This document shows positions 13,301-28,300 of a stretch of DNA of 64,000 nt, piece by piece (the first letter of the stretch is position 1; each line of letters opens with the position of its first letter). The DNA is from Gordionus sp. m RMFG-2023 (taxonomy: Eukaryota; Nematomorpha; Gordioida; Chordodea; Parachordodidae). Under the pieces are notes generated by a model. It saw only the letters and a program-made list of their open reading frames with translations. It did not search any database and was not told the origin of the DNA. The stretch is taken from assembly GCF_954871325.1 (NCBI RefSeq), contig NC_088776.1:12276052-12340051 (forward strand). Reading direction: 5' to 3'. The position numbers were made by a program, and so were the translations under genes.

Positions 13301-16300
13301 TTGTGGCATTATCAGCATGCATAGCGATTTTGACAGATTCATAGATCTAATGATGTTAAACAAAAAATTTCTCATTATGAAAATATTGGGTTTGTATTTA
13401 TTCATTTGTAAAATATAGGCATATATGGTAATGCCTACTACCAAATCATCAAAATTTACGATCTTTTCAAGATTAAAAGTGTCTTTTATTTCCATAAGAA
13501 TTCAGCATGAACATTAAAATTTTATGAAATTTGAAATGCTCACAGCAAAAAGTGAATAAAAAATCCTTGAAAAATTTATTCTATCCTCTTACATGGGATA
13601 TTCAGTATACATCTAACGTGCAAGATGATGGTTGACATCAGTGATCTGTTTACAAATCACACGTTTTCATAAAATTTCAGCACCATGCTAGCTAAATTGT
13701 TATTATGAAAATAAAGACCATAATAGCTTTTAATCTGGAATACATGATATATGACTATATTTCACATATGAATAAATACAACTGATTATCTTCATATGAG
13801 AAAATTACTGTTTAAAATCCTACAATCTATGAATAAAAATTACTGTGTTTATTGATAATGTAACCAATACAAGGCACATAGCCAGGAATTCTTAAAAGAG
13901 GGAGGGGGGAGGATAATTTCTTTATATTGAAATAATTAATTTTGGGGCGGTAAAAATTTATTAGAACTAATCATCATATAAAATTCATAAGAACCAATCA
14001 TATTTTAAAATTGATAATTTAGAACACAAATGATAAAATATTAGAAAATTCAAAGAGCGAATATAATACGGTTAAAAAATATTATAGATTATAAACCGAT
14101 ATGTAAATCACAACAAAATATAAAATTAAATATTTTATAATGATTTAAAAAATTAAAAAATATTATCCATATATAAAAATTTAATCTTCTTTGCGATTGC
14201 ACCAATTTTTTAATGATATGTTCTATTTAGGGGATTAGATCTCGACGAGTAAAGCCAGTCTATTAAATCAATTTTAAGATTTCAGGTTTTTATTCTTTGT
14301 AATGAAGAAAAGGTCCTCTCATTTGTGCTTATAATAATTAGTATCATTGCCAAAATATACCATAATTTTAATCATTTGGAAAACTTATAAAATACATTTT
14401 AAAGTATGCAATGCTTCCACTGTATTTCTTGGAAAATTATCCACATAAATGAATCTTTCATTCATGCCATTTAAGTTCTGAAATTAATTGGCCTAATATT
14501 CAATATTTAAATATCAAGATTTGAATAATCCTCAATTGAATCCATGTTAATATTGTAAGGATTTCTGGTAATATTGAAGTTTAGAATAAAATTTAAATAT
14601 AATATATTTAAAATAAATTTTACTCATAGAAGGATTTAAAAACAAATTTTACCCATCGTGGTTTAAAAATAATTACTACTAGCAAAACTTCTTTTTTTTT
14701 ATAAATAACTGAAGTTTTAATTTTTTTGAATTTTAGTTTAATTTTCAAAAATCAAAAATTTTTTTTGTTTTGGTTTATGAATCTTAAAATCATTTCGCCT
14801 TCACCTCAACAATCTCATATGGTCGATATTATCATTTGGTTTTCTAAGTTGTAATATATATTCACGATTTTCATAACTTCAGCCATTCATTTTTTTGAAA
14901 AATATTGCATAATTAGTTGTGTAATAAATATTTAATACATCCAATGGAAAAAAATAGGCAGTCATATTAAATCTAATAATATATCCTCCTCAGATGAAAT
15001 ATCTTTTTTGGTGATTGTGATATTTCTCCAAGGGCATACAAAATAGGCTATTCTAGATCCAAAAATGCTGTAACATCTTGGTGTCAAAGGCTCCATTGTG
15101 CAGTTTTGCAGTTTTTTTTCCTGTAGTGCAGGAAGTCTCAGAAATAATTATATTCAGCGAATTCTGCCTATTTGGGTATTTGTACATTTCAAACACTAGA
15201 AATTTATCATAGTTATTAATAGAGCTAAATTAAATAGAATTTTTTGGTTATGTAAAAGAATAAACTTAATTTTCGTGAGATAGAATATTAACCCTTCAAT
15301 ACTCTGGTGGGGTATAAGAAATCCCAGGCATGCTAGAAATGATATTACATAAAAACGGTTAAATATTATCATCTGGATTCTTCAGTAGCTTCATCAAATA
15401 TATCTAAGAATCTATATTCCAAATTTCATATATTTTGATTGAGTAGTTTTTTAAGATATAAGCATTTTGTGACTGATTGGGGTTTGTGAGACCCCACCAG
15501 AGTAAATTTGTAATTTTGTAAGATATTTTTTTTTAAAAATTTTTAAACTTATAAATATATACTACTATATTATAAAATTATTAAAATAAAATTGAAATAT
15601 CTTATATTTTGAATGAGATATATGAAAAAGGAAACGTAAAGATTTTCTCTGGTGGAGTTATTTATTCTTATTTTTCACCAGCTGACTCAATTCTCAAATT
15701 ATTTTTATCATTTATAATGATTTTTGCAAATTGTGAAACTAAATATATAAATATTTAAGATGTAATATCATTTTATTTGAAGTTATGACAATATATTTAA
15801 TAGTGAGGATGAAGATTTTATATATGATAGTGATCATGATACACAATTTGAATTAGATGAAGATGAAATGTTAGTTGCAGACAATAAACTTAATATTATT
15901 TAGGTAAATGTAAAGTATATTTCTCTTTAAAATTAGCTAAAATATAAGTTTACTAAATGGAAAAAGGATCTTCCTAAAGAATAAGAACTCATCAACAAAA
16001 TTTAGTTATTCATCTGCCAGGAGTAAAAAAATAAGGGAAAGAAGCTGACACTCCTGAAAAATGTTTTAAATTGTTCATAACACCAAAAATGATTGAAGAG
16101 ATTATTTATCACACCAATGAACAAATTAAGATTATATGTAAAAACTATACTGACCAATATGAAAGTTCTACTAAAGAAGTTGATGTAACATAATTCAAGA
16201 TATTACTGGGAAATCTTTATTTAGCTGGAATTTTTAAATAAAAAAACAAGATTTTTTTTTCCCAATATGTAAAATAAATTTATGTTTAGAACACATTAAT

Positions 16301-19300
16301 GTTTTATGTAAGAAAATGTTTTGCATGTCAAATTTAACATATTTCAATGTTTTATATATTTTTATGTTTGAATTTATTAGTGTAATTTTTTTTTATATGG
16401 AAGAATAAAGATTCATATTATGAATTATCATGATTATATGATAGATAAGTTATTTTTTTAATTTAATATTTGAAATTTAAAAAAAGTAAGCTTTTTTTAA
16501 AAAAAATTGGCACAAATTATAATTATCCTCATCATCTTTATTCTAAGATTAAGAAATAAAAATAAATAAATATTATATCAAGTTTAAGGTTAGTTCTATC
16601 TTATATCCAAATATTAAATAAAAATAATGAATATAACTGGAGATATATACATATGAAATTAAGGTCTATTAAACCCCACCCGAGTACTAACGTCATTTTT
16701 TTCACCGGAGTATTGAAGTGTTAATATACAATAAATATTTAAATTAATTTTAACTTGATAAACTATCCTATTTGAAATATAATACTTTGCAATTCAAAAT
16801 TTATAAAGCCCTTTTATATTTTTTAAAAAATTTGTTCTAGGGGTATCCCTCTCCCCAGGTACGCGTCTTAATATGAGATTAGCTATTTAAATTATTATCC
16901 CTATTTTTGTTAGTAAAAAATTTTAAATGTTTCTTTTATCTTTTCAAAATCACAATATTTTTTAAAAAAAGCATTAAACATGTTTTTAAATACTCATTTA
17001 TATCTTATCATAACTCACACAATATATTTTAATGATATTTTTTAAAAAAATATTTAAAGCTTTTGTATAAAAATGGTGGTAAAAATGAAATAATAATTAA
17101 TTTATTAAAGTGGATCCAATAAAAATGAAAGTAATTAATACAATAATATGGGAGGAAAAGGAAGCCAATAAAAAATATACAATTTACCAATAATAAATAA
17201 ATATTGTTTACTTTACCAAAACAAAAAATATATCATATATAATATTAGAAATATTTTACAAAAATAATGTTAAATTGATGGGGGTACATAGACAGACGTT
17301 TGCCTTCGGTGCCAGAAAGTGCGGGTTGGAATCTGGTTGATGCAAAAAAAATATTTTCTTTTCTGGGATCTAATTTCGCCCTAAATTCAAATTTGAACTT
17401 GAATTGATCCAATTCTGAACTTGAATTGGAAGGGTATAATAGTCTCTTTAAATTTTATAACTTTAAGTTGATAGGAAATTTGATGGAAAAACAAAATTAA
17501 CGTTAAGATGATAGCAAATAGTTCACTTCTTGATCACTATATATTAGATTTAGTATTGTAAAGTAACTTTGATAGTAATGCGTTACCTTTTTTGAAGAAA
17601 CGAAACACCATTCGTTGCCTCCTTCCAGAGGTAACGAGAACGTGTTTCTTTTTTTAGTAACGGTAACGCAAAACGTTACTTATTGTATTATAAAATTACT
17701 TATATTTATTTTTTAAATATTATAAATAATTTAAGTTGAGTTTTTAATTCACATCAACCACCAAGTTCCTTCATTTTTATTTTAAATTTTCGTGTTAACT
17801 TTTCAGTAAGATTAATATTGAATGAATCAATGTATGTGTTAAATTACTTTTTATTCTCTAATAAAATTTAATTTATTTTATAAAGAATATAATGTCAATT
17901 GTACATTTTCTTAAGATGAAAATGAGTTAGGTCTGCCTTGGCTACAATATGAAACATATTTTAGACCAAAAAAAACTTACAAAGTTTACATTTTGTAAGT
18001 GTAAATTGTCCTAACTCAAATATTTTAACTTAATTTGTGGAAAGGCATCCTCCAAACTGTCACTATTTTTAAGGAAAAAATGGTAAGATGTCTGATTAAA
18101 CAAACTGTGAAAGATAATTTTTTTAAGGAGAATGGTCACACAATTGACAAATATTGTGATAAATCCAAATTACAGATATTTCCAAATAATGACACATTCA
18201 TAAATGAATATTGTATGGCTATATATATAATTTTATAGGTTATGGAACCTATTTCTAAAAAGAAAAATACATTTGAAAAATCTCATTCCAACGGTAATTA
18301 TTATAATATTTTAAAAAATGGCTTTAAATAATTTTAGTTTGTAACTTATTAATGCAATTATGCAAGACAGAGATAAAAGATATACTTGAAATATTGTTTA
18401 CAATTTTCTTTCTTTCTTTCTTATGATAATATTATATTTCAATATACGTTGACCATCTATAAAAATGAATATATATTATCAGCAAAAATTCACCAGCTAT
18501 TTAAATCAGATTGGCCCTGGTAAAATTAGATGTCAACGAAGGAGGAAGTTTTAACTTATTTCCTATTTAAAAAAAGATCTTGACTAAGAAAAAGCAGACT
18601 AGAATTCTTTAAAAAACAACATACCTACAGATTATTTTCTGCTAAAGGTTAAAAAAAATTGGATGAGGATTTGAATAAAGATTCTTTTGAAGATGAAATA
18701 AGCTTTTTTCAAAATAATATTATATTTTACTAAATTTCCGTAATAAAAATTTTTATTTACTAAATATAATACGACTCTCCCATCCTCTGCATCAGTTGAA
18801 CGTGTGTTTAGCATGGCGAAAGCTATGTTGAGCAGCTCTCTTGCTTATCAGATCAAAATTTTAGAAATCAATTGTTGTTTATTTTATTTATAAATTATAT
18901 ATTAAAAAATTATCATAAAAAGAACTTATCTTATAATATATTATTATTTGCATAATTTTATATTAGGCTTCACAAGTGCCGAGAACTTTGGATAGCAATA
19001 GGTTTATGTTAGGATGCTCCAATTGTTTTCCTTACACTTGCATTTTAAGTAAAGTGGCAGTCAAGTCGGATGGTTACCTCTCCACTACAAATTCAGCAAG
19101 GAGAGAAGCATCCAACTTCAATCAATTCTCTATTATGTAAGATTTTCAATAAAGCAGGGAACCCATCTAACCTGGAACCTGTAGGGCTCAATACCGCTGA
19201 CGGGAAAAGAGTGTCCATCAGGCCGCGTTTATAACTAGAAATCTCGAGATTCAAGATGTGAAAGAACATCGTCCTTGAATAATGAATCTTGGATGATGGA

Positions 19301-22300
19301 TTTTTAACTTTAGAATTAACCATTAACCCATATCTTTGACAGTTGTAAGGTAGACATATGGCTAAGTCTAGCTTAATAATCATAGTTTATCTGAATTCCT
19401 TATTTGTCAAAAAGTATATATTGACAATCTTGATAAGTCTCTAACCATTCATGACCTGATTTATCCATAGACCTAGTTTAACATGACTTCATCAAAAGGT
19501 TTAATTAATTAAAGAATGCGATTTCTTTGTTAGTGGAGAAATAAAATAAAGTATTGATCGGGGTAATGGTAATCCACCAGATTTTGCTGGAAGGATCGTT
19601 TTAGCCAGCTATTTTGGTTAAATTTTAGGTTTACTCTGTTCTCGAGTATCGAATAAAAATTTTCTTCATATTTTTGAATTATAGAGGGAAAACAGAATTG
19701 AATTTTGGAAATATTTAAAAGGTTTTTAATGATATAAATGACTTAATAAGAAAACAAATATTTGATAGATTTTTAAATTAGATTAATACGATTTTATTCT
19801 AAAAATGTTTGACTGCTTGTAGATTTTCCTACTGGTGACTCAAAAACAAAAATTTTATATTTAATCACTTGAGTAAGAAGACCAATAAAAAGGGGAAAAA
19901 ATTTGAAGATGTGTAAATACCACATTTCTATAATTAAGGGATAAGTTTATGTAATGTCTATTTAATTTTTGGGACAAAAACGTAATGGTGATTCCAGATA
20001 TTCCCCAGAACAAATATAAAAGTATCTGTATATACAATGTATTATAGTTTGACGTGGACAGTTAATCTCGATGTTTTTAAGTCGATAAAAATTAGTGTAA
20101 AAATCTATCATAAAAAACATTAAAAATTTTAATACCGAACTTTTAAAAATTATACGATTCATTTCACATACTAAAATTGTCATAAAAATAATAATACTTT
20201 ATTTTTATCAATTCAATTAGCTGCTTAGAGATCCGTTTAAAAAGTAATAATAAATGCAATTATAGGATATTCCTGTATTTATTTATTAAAGTAAATATAA
20301 CACTTGAAATATTCCTAGGCTAAATTCCTTGAAAATTTTGCAACAAAAAAATAGCCGTAAAAAAAATTAAAAGAAAAACGACATAATATTTTTTTTTATC
20401 CAGTATGTTACCTAGAATCAAAGTTATCTGTGCCTGGATCGTATTTGTAGGTAGGAGGAAACGTGATCGGCCCTTCTTGAAAACCGGGAAATATTTTGCC
20501 ACTGTTCTTTTGTTTTGTCAACTTTACGCGAATTTTAGAAAACAGTAAATTTAATAGCATTTTTGCAAGTGAAAAACTACTACAAAGTATCATTCTAAAA
20601 CTTGAAGTTATATTAATTCAGCGAAATTTGTAAAGCTAACCATTTGAATAATAGATTTTAAAAATATTTTGCAAGTTTGAAATTATACAATAAAATGATA
20701 CTTAGTTTGAATTTGAAATAAGATTTTGATAAAAGGCATCGAAAATTGTCAATTCCATTTATTTTAAATTAGGGGGCGCCCTACCTCATTCTTTAAACGT
20801 TGCTTTAAAAAAATCCAATTTCAATATAATATACACTATATATAATATGATCTTACAATCTTTCCTAAAGTTGGGAGGGGGGGGGGGGTTGATAAAAGGC
20901 AATTAAAATTGCCAATTCCATTTATTTTAAATTAGGGGGCTCCCTACCTCATTCTTTAAACGTTGCTTTAAGAAAATCCAATGTCAATATAATATACACT
21001 ATTTTTAATATGATCTTTCAATCTTCCCTAACGTTGGGGGAGGGGGAAGGGTGGGGGGGGAGGGGGTCGAAGAATTTTAAAAAATTCCGAACTATCTATG
21101 TAAACCCTCATACCGCTGTAAATGCAGGGTAAGGATAGTTTATTTTTAATAATTTATATATGGGTAATTCCATGACGAATCGACCAGTGATTGAGTCGAC
21201 CATCTCAAAAATTAATGAAACTTGACATGTTAGTTATGATGTAGATGTTAATAAAATCAAAATTTTAGAGCGCTAGTTTAACCAGATCAAAATATATAGG
21301 CTTTCAAAGTCGAAAATCAATGCGCGATTTCATAAAATCTTGTTTTTTTTAAAAAAAAAGACTTAAGATAGTTACAACTATAAAGCATTTTATTGGATGG
21401 TCTCACCTTAAAATATTAAAATTCTGCGGAAATCGAAACGAGAATTAAGTTTGAAGCAGAGATGCACCAATACCGATACAAAATATCGATCAACACTTTA
21501 AATTTTTACCAAATTACTGCCATGTACAAAATTTAAAAAAAATTTAGATTTTTATTTAATAGAAATTCATTTTTTTTATTTTGATTATCTGCCTGGCTGG
21601 CAAAGTTATAAATCCGCCAAATAGAAAAGAATACAAACTTTGTTAGTTGGAGGCAGATAAAAAAAAATCTTTTAGGATAATGTTGGAAATTCATTTTTTA
21701 TTAACAAAATTTTTAACTGTTAGAAATTTATTTCATATATTAAATACTATAATCAAATGTCTAAATAATATTGATGAATTAATTATATAACTTAAAAAAT
21801 ATATTAAGTATTGTTTGACAAAACTCTTGAATATTTATCTGAAAATAAAAATGTTGGAGCAAATGGGATTCAACCGCATTAAACACTAAATAATTATTAA
21901 GTATATGTGGTATCAGCAAAAAAATGGTATTGGCGCATCTCTGATTTAGGGTTAATTAATTTGTATCTATCATCTATAGATATATTTTAAACTTATCTAC
22001 CATTGATTATATTTACTTAATTTAATATTTAAACTTGATCGAATTTCATGAGATCATGGAGTTTATTGTTAGTTAAATGTAATTTGGCGTTTTCTTGGTT
22101 GGCGACGTCCAATCTGTAATTCAAGTCCCCAAACCAGAAGATATAGCTTTAAAAAAATATGAATAACTATTTTTGGGGATATTTTTTTTAAATACTCATG
22201 GTCTAATATTCCTATGTAGGCACATTGACTGAATTGGATTTTAGTGCATATATCTTGAAAATCCTATAACAAAAAATAAAAACTAATTATTATTTAAATT

Positions 22301-25300
22301 ATTATATGTAGTGATTAATGTGATAACTTTTAAAATATCAATAATTATTGGTTATAAATTAGAGTGCTGCAAAATACTTTTTTTAAAGCCCAAGATTAAA
22401 GAAATATTCTCAAACACAATTTTTTTTATAAAATTTAGAGGGATAAGATTTTTTAGGATAACGAATCTTTTTCTAAATAAGAATCTGTTATATGATTAAT
22501 AATTAGGAGAAAAAAGAGAACATGACTCTAAAATTGTCATATCATTCGGTTCGGGTTGTATCCTATTTCTTTTTTAAAAGTATTTTTTCAATCGTGAACT
22601 TCGATCAAGAAAGGAAGAATGGGAAGTAAAAATTAATAATTATTTTTGGGCCTCTAGCATATAATAAATACACCTAAAAATTGTTTAAATATATTTTTAA
22701 TTTAATTTAATTTTGAAATTTATATTTAAAAATCTGATAAATCCAGTTTCCAAAATAATAAAAAATGTCGATGAATGAGAATGATAATGAAGATAATTTT
22801 GGTATAGATCATATCGACTAAATAATTTCCCTGGAAAATAATGATAATATGGAATTTCCTTTTCCTGGTCGCAAAATATTTTAATCTCGTTAAAAAATTA
22901 ACCTATGGTAAGAATTTTATGTAAGATGCGGAAGGTTTATCATCAAACAAGACTAGTAGCTTCAACGAGGAAACTATTAAAAGTAATATATCCAATAAAT
23001 TTAACAATTTATAGCTCAATCCTTAATCTTTAAAATAAAATTTGAATCAAAGCTGTATTAATTATAGTTTTTGAACTAGATGAGTTTATGTGAAAGTTGA
23101 TTTTCTGGCACAGACTAAACATTGTATGTTTCAACTGGTCATAAGATATTATTCAAGAATTATATTATAAATTAAAAATTACAATAAATAATAATATTAA
23201 CATTTCATTTTGTCCATACTCATCTATTTACTGATAAATTATTATCTGGATATTAAACATGCTTAAATTAACTACTCATCTATTTATATATTTTATCAAA
23301 ACATGCTAAAATGTACTTATTTTAATCCTTTCATATTTTAACAAATTTTGCGAGAAATTAGTCCAATAGGTAAAAGAATGGTGGTCTGACCAGATGATAG
23401 ACATGGCCATCCACTTATCTCCTACATAATTTTTATTCTAACTATTACTATTTTTGCGAGAAATTAGTCAAATAGGTAAAAGAATGGTGGTCTGGCCAGA
23501 TGATAGGCATGGCCATCCACTTATCTCTTACATAATTTTTATTCTAACTATTACTATTATAACTGATCAAAAACGCCACCTACTATAGTTGATTTTTTTG
23601 AAATAAATAATATTACTGAAAATCCTTTAGAAATATTTTCTTAAATCTAAAAAATACTCAAATAAATATTTTTGATGATTTTTTTATGTAAAAAATATGC
23701 ACATTATATTTAATGCTACATGGACTGCTAGTATTGAACTATTATTTAGTCATAGCTAGTGTAGTTAAACTGCTCGGTTTGAGCTGATTTTTATAAACGG
23801 CTAACTCAATATTATATCCAGAAAAATACTATACAAGCCTAAAAATTTGCTTATAGATGGCATCTATTAGCCAAATCTCAAGGTTTAATCAATATTTTTC
23901 TGGCTAAAATATTAATGGTTTTAAAAATAAGCGCTAATAACCGTTCATCAACACTAGTCATAGCTTATACTTTGATCGTTGCTCTAGATTGGGTATGACA
24001 GTATGAAAATGTTATAATTAATGAGATGCAATAAAAAATAAATATTTTATATATTTGAGATTTTAGTCAAATTTTTTATTTGTGGAAATAGAAATAAGTA
24101 AAAAATATTTTAAAAAAATTCTAAAGTAGCGTAAAAAGCAGCTAATAGCGCGCTACTTTTTTGAAAACGTTAGCGGTAGTTATAGTGCGCTATTTTGACT
24201 ACTTTTAAAAGTAGATTTTAACAACACTGTTCCCATCCCAACACATTCCTTCTCCAACCATAATTATATTCGACTTTTTTTAATCACATGGAATAGTCAA
24301 TAAGTATTTTACTTATCTATCGTAATTTAGTAGTAAAGATTTTGGGCATGCCACTTTTAAAACACTTGCAATACTAAGACATTGAAACGGCCCGGGTATA
24401 TTTAAAAAATTTAAAATATGGCCCGGCCCTAAAACCAGCCTCAGGATTGGGACTAATATAACAGTCTCTTAAAAAAAGTATAAATATGATAGACTTGGTT
24501 CCTTCTCTCCAATTCTTCAGCGTGAGCAGCAAAGTGAGTATTAACAAAGCACATGGGTACGCCATGCAAATTGAATCGTATAGCTACACCACCTTTATTT
24601 CCCTAGTATGATATTATGGGTAATTTTTAGTTATTTAATATATTTGTATTTCTATTTTATGTGGAATTTCGAAATTGCTTTTGCTATTATCTTTTATCTT
24701 AGTCAACTTTTTAATTTTACCGTAACTATTTGAAAATTACCATACATCATTTATAAAAATTGGATAAAATCAGCCAGTGTTTGTTTATTAATCTAATTTA
24801 AATAAGCCAGCTAAGTTTCGAATTTTTTATATTTAAAAAAATATATATATAAATTAGCAAATGAAAATGATAAACACTAAAAGAGAATCAAATCACCATC
24901 TTTCCGAGTAGCCCAGTTCCTAACGTCTCACTAGCTATATCGCTAATAAAAGGTAGAATATCCTTTTTAACGAATATTACCAACATCATTCCAACCAATC
25001 TGACCAAATGAAGTTTAACGTAAGGGGAAAATGGAGTAATTTCTTCGATTTCTTCGTCTTTGACTTCTATACCTGGGTGGAGGGCTCGGGTATGGGATTT
25101 AGAGTGTGGCTGAGCGGAATCGGTGTTGGCTAAGGTTAATGCCTCATAACTATCGCTTAGCTTGTCTATAAGGGATTGTGAATGTTGTTTTTTTTAAATA
25201 TAATTACTGGGCTGGAAATATTTGAATCTTAAAATCATTTTTTTGTTTTTAAAATCTTAAAATCATTTTTTTTTAAATCTGAATCTTTGGTATTTAAATT

Positions 25301-28300
25301 ATTCAGATTTAATTATATTTATCTAAATCTAATAAAAAAAACTAATTGTTAATTATCAAGAATTAAAATAAATTTTGTTTTGATTTTAAACGTATTCAGT
25401 TGTTCATAAATTATTCATTTAATTCAAATTATCACTACCATTATCGTTATGCTTGCCGTAATATTTGGAATAAGAGGGATTGCTATTTTCACCTTTAAGG
25501 TTTAACCCCACCAAGTCGGAATTGAAAGAGGTCGAAGGTTTTAAGGATGATTTTTTCGCGTTATATTTTATGGGGCTGATGTAATGATTTCTATAAGCTT
25601 GTGACAAGGTGTCCCATTTATTACCATAGTATTTATTGTATCTTAGTTTTTTTTTTATTATGATATATTATTATAAGTGTTTTAGCAAATAATATATATC
25701 AAAGAACTGAAGAGGACAAAATTTTAGACCGACCCAAATGTGAAACAAAATACTTTGAAGCCCAGCCAAGATTTCTTTGGAAATTTTTTCCCTGTAGGGA
25801 TTTTGTATTTTTTAATCATTTTAAAGGCCATTAAAAATTTTATAATATCGTTATTTTTAATTAATTTGGTTCTCTTTTGTAATTTTTATCAAAGATTAAT
25901 TAAAATCATGAGCTGTAATTCAATATTGAATGCTCCATTATACGATTTTCTAGACGACTAAATAGGCTCGACCCCTATTTTGTAAAAAAAAAAAGGCCAG
26001 GGTTTATTGTTCAAATAAATTTTAAAGCCTGACCCATATACCTGGGCCTTGGTTCGAACTTGCAAGTTTCTTATATAAATAAATCATGTGGAATATGTAA
26101 GATTATTAAACTGAAAATAAAAATTGTATTGAACGAGAAGCTTGAAAAAATTTAAACTCATATTAGAACAAGTAAATAAGATGATTGTAACCAGAGTTTG
26201 GGGAAAGAATAAATTTAAGAAATATAGAGATATTCTTTTAAAATTTATTGGAATTCGTTTTTCTAAGAGCCGGAACCTATTCTAACAAAGGAGTAATTTT
26301 TCAAACAATAAAAAAAATGTCATTTTAATGCTTAAAAAAATTAATATAGTGTCATCTTTATAAAATTTGGTTTCTGCTCTATCAAAGACCTATATAATAT
26401 TATTATAATTTAATAGAAATTTATCTTCATTTTGTTGAGTTGTCAAAGATTTATCAGATAAGGAAGTATTTCCTTTTACAAACTGGAAATGAAAGGAACT
26501 AATTTTTGTTTCATAAGTCTAACTTTTAATATCTCATATATTATATTATTTATATTAACTCTGACTATTAAATAAGAAAATGACAAACTTGTATCATTAT
26601 TATAATGGAAAAAATGAGTGGCCAATAAACTTAAAATTTAATTTAAGCATTCTCTTTAAATACATATAGTATAGGTTAATTCTAATGACACCACTAAATT
26701 TAGGAATTCTCTTGGGATATGCAGATTCAACTTTAGCTCCATCAAATAAATTTATAACATATTTTAAAAATTATTTAAATATATTTATATACTTCTGAAC
26801 AACTTTTCTAAGACAGGAATCACATGCATTTAACCATTCTGCCTCTTTATGGCTCTCATAAAATATATATGCTTCGGTCCTTAAATCTAATTCTTGAAAT
26901 CTATATAAACAAAAACGCATTCATTTATTGAATTTATTGTGTCTAATTAAAATATTAATCCACTAAATGTTCAGGGATTATAAATACAAAATGATTTAAG
27001 GAGAAAGAAAAACTCACGAATAAAAAATATAAAACACAAAAAATAAAGCATGTAAGATTATAAGTGGGAACCTTAGTTGTAGGTATGTTATATTGTATGT
27101 ATTTATAATATAAGATCTATTTTTATATAATCTATTTATTTTATTCAAATATAATATTAAAAGAGATATCTTTATATATAATTAAACATCATTTAAGATT
27201 ATAGTTAAATAAAATGAAATATTAATCACAATGTATAATATAAAATTAAGGTATTGAAACAAGCCTATGATAAAGCAAAATTTATAATTATTTTTTTTTA
27301 GATTTAAAATAAAGATAAAAGAAAATCTAACTAATGTAATAAAAGAAAGCAAAAATTTGATAATATTTGAGGTTTCTGATAGATTGGCTTATTTTTTTAT
27401 GCAATATTGTTGAATTTAGATAAAATGTAAAGTATGAAGTAGTTGTTTTGAAATAATAAATAAATAATGTTATTTGCATAAATAATTCTAAAGAGAAAAT
27501 GAAAATTAGGTATAACCCAATAGCAACTATGTCTGCAGGCCTAGGTGAATCTTCTGGATAATCCCCTAACCAAGGAAACAAATCTTCACTCACAGACTGG
27601 CCATTAACATTCCATGAGCCAATATAGACTCTAAATATATATCGATTTTAAATAAGTATATTTCAAATAATTTACATGATAATAATTTATAGATTTGGCT
27701 ATTTTCCCTCAATAATGTAAGATGGATTTTTATGATATCAAATTTAAATTTTTATCAAATACTATTTTAAATTTTATAGTATTTAAAACCTAATTTGTAA
27801 TTATAATAATATTTAAATAATAAGTAAGTTAAAACAAGATTTATAATCTTTTTCAATACATTATTAATTTAATAATATGAATTAATAAAATCATTTTTAA
27901 AAATACTTAAATAATTTAAATACTTAAATTCTTTCTCTTTGGTATAATCTTGTTGGCATTGTGACATATGAAGTTTAAGAATTACATCCCTATTAGGTAA
28001 TCCTGTTTTAGTTTTCAAATAGAAATCACTTTTATTGGATGATTTAATTTTTTGACTAATTCCAGATTGTGGATGTGAAAATAAGTCATCATCTTTAGCC
28101 AAAGATGGACAAGAACTGTTTCTTCTAAATATCCTATTAATATAGAAAATTTAAATGTATATCAAAATTTAAATATAAGGATATATAATTTTTTATAAAG
28201 ATGTGTAAACAAAATACATATGAAAAACGTAAAAATAACCTTTCGTGATTTTTTAATTTATCATTTATTTCATTATTATAATCGACAAATTGGTCTTCAA

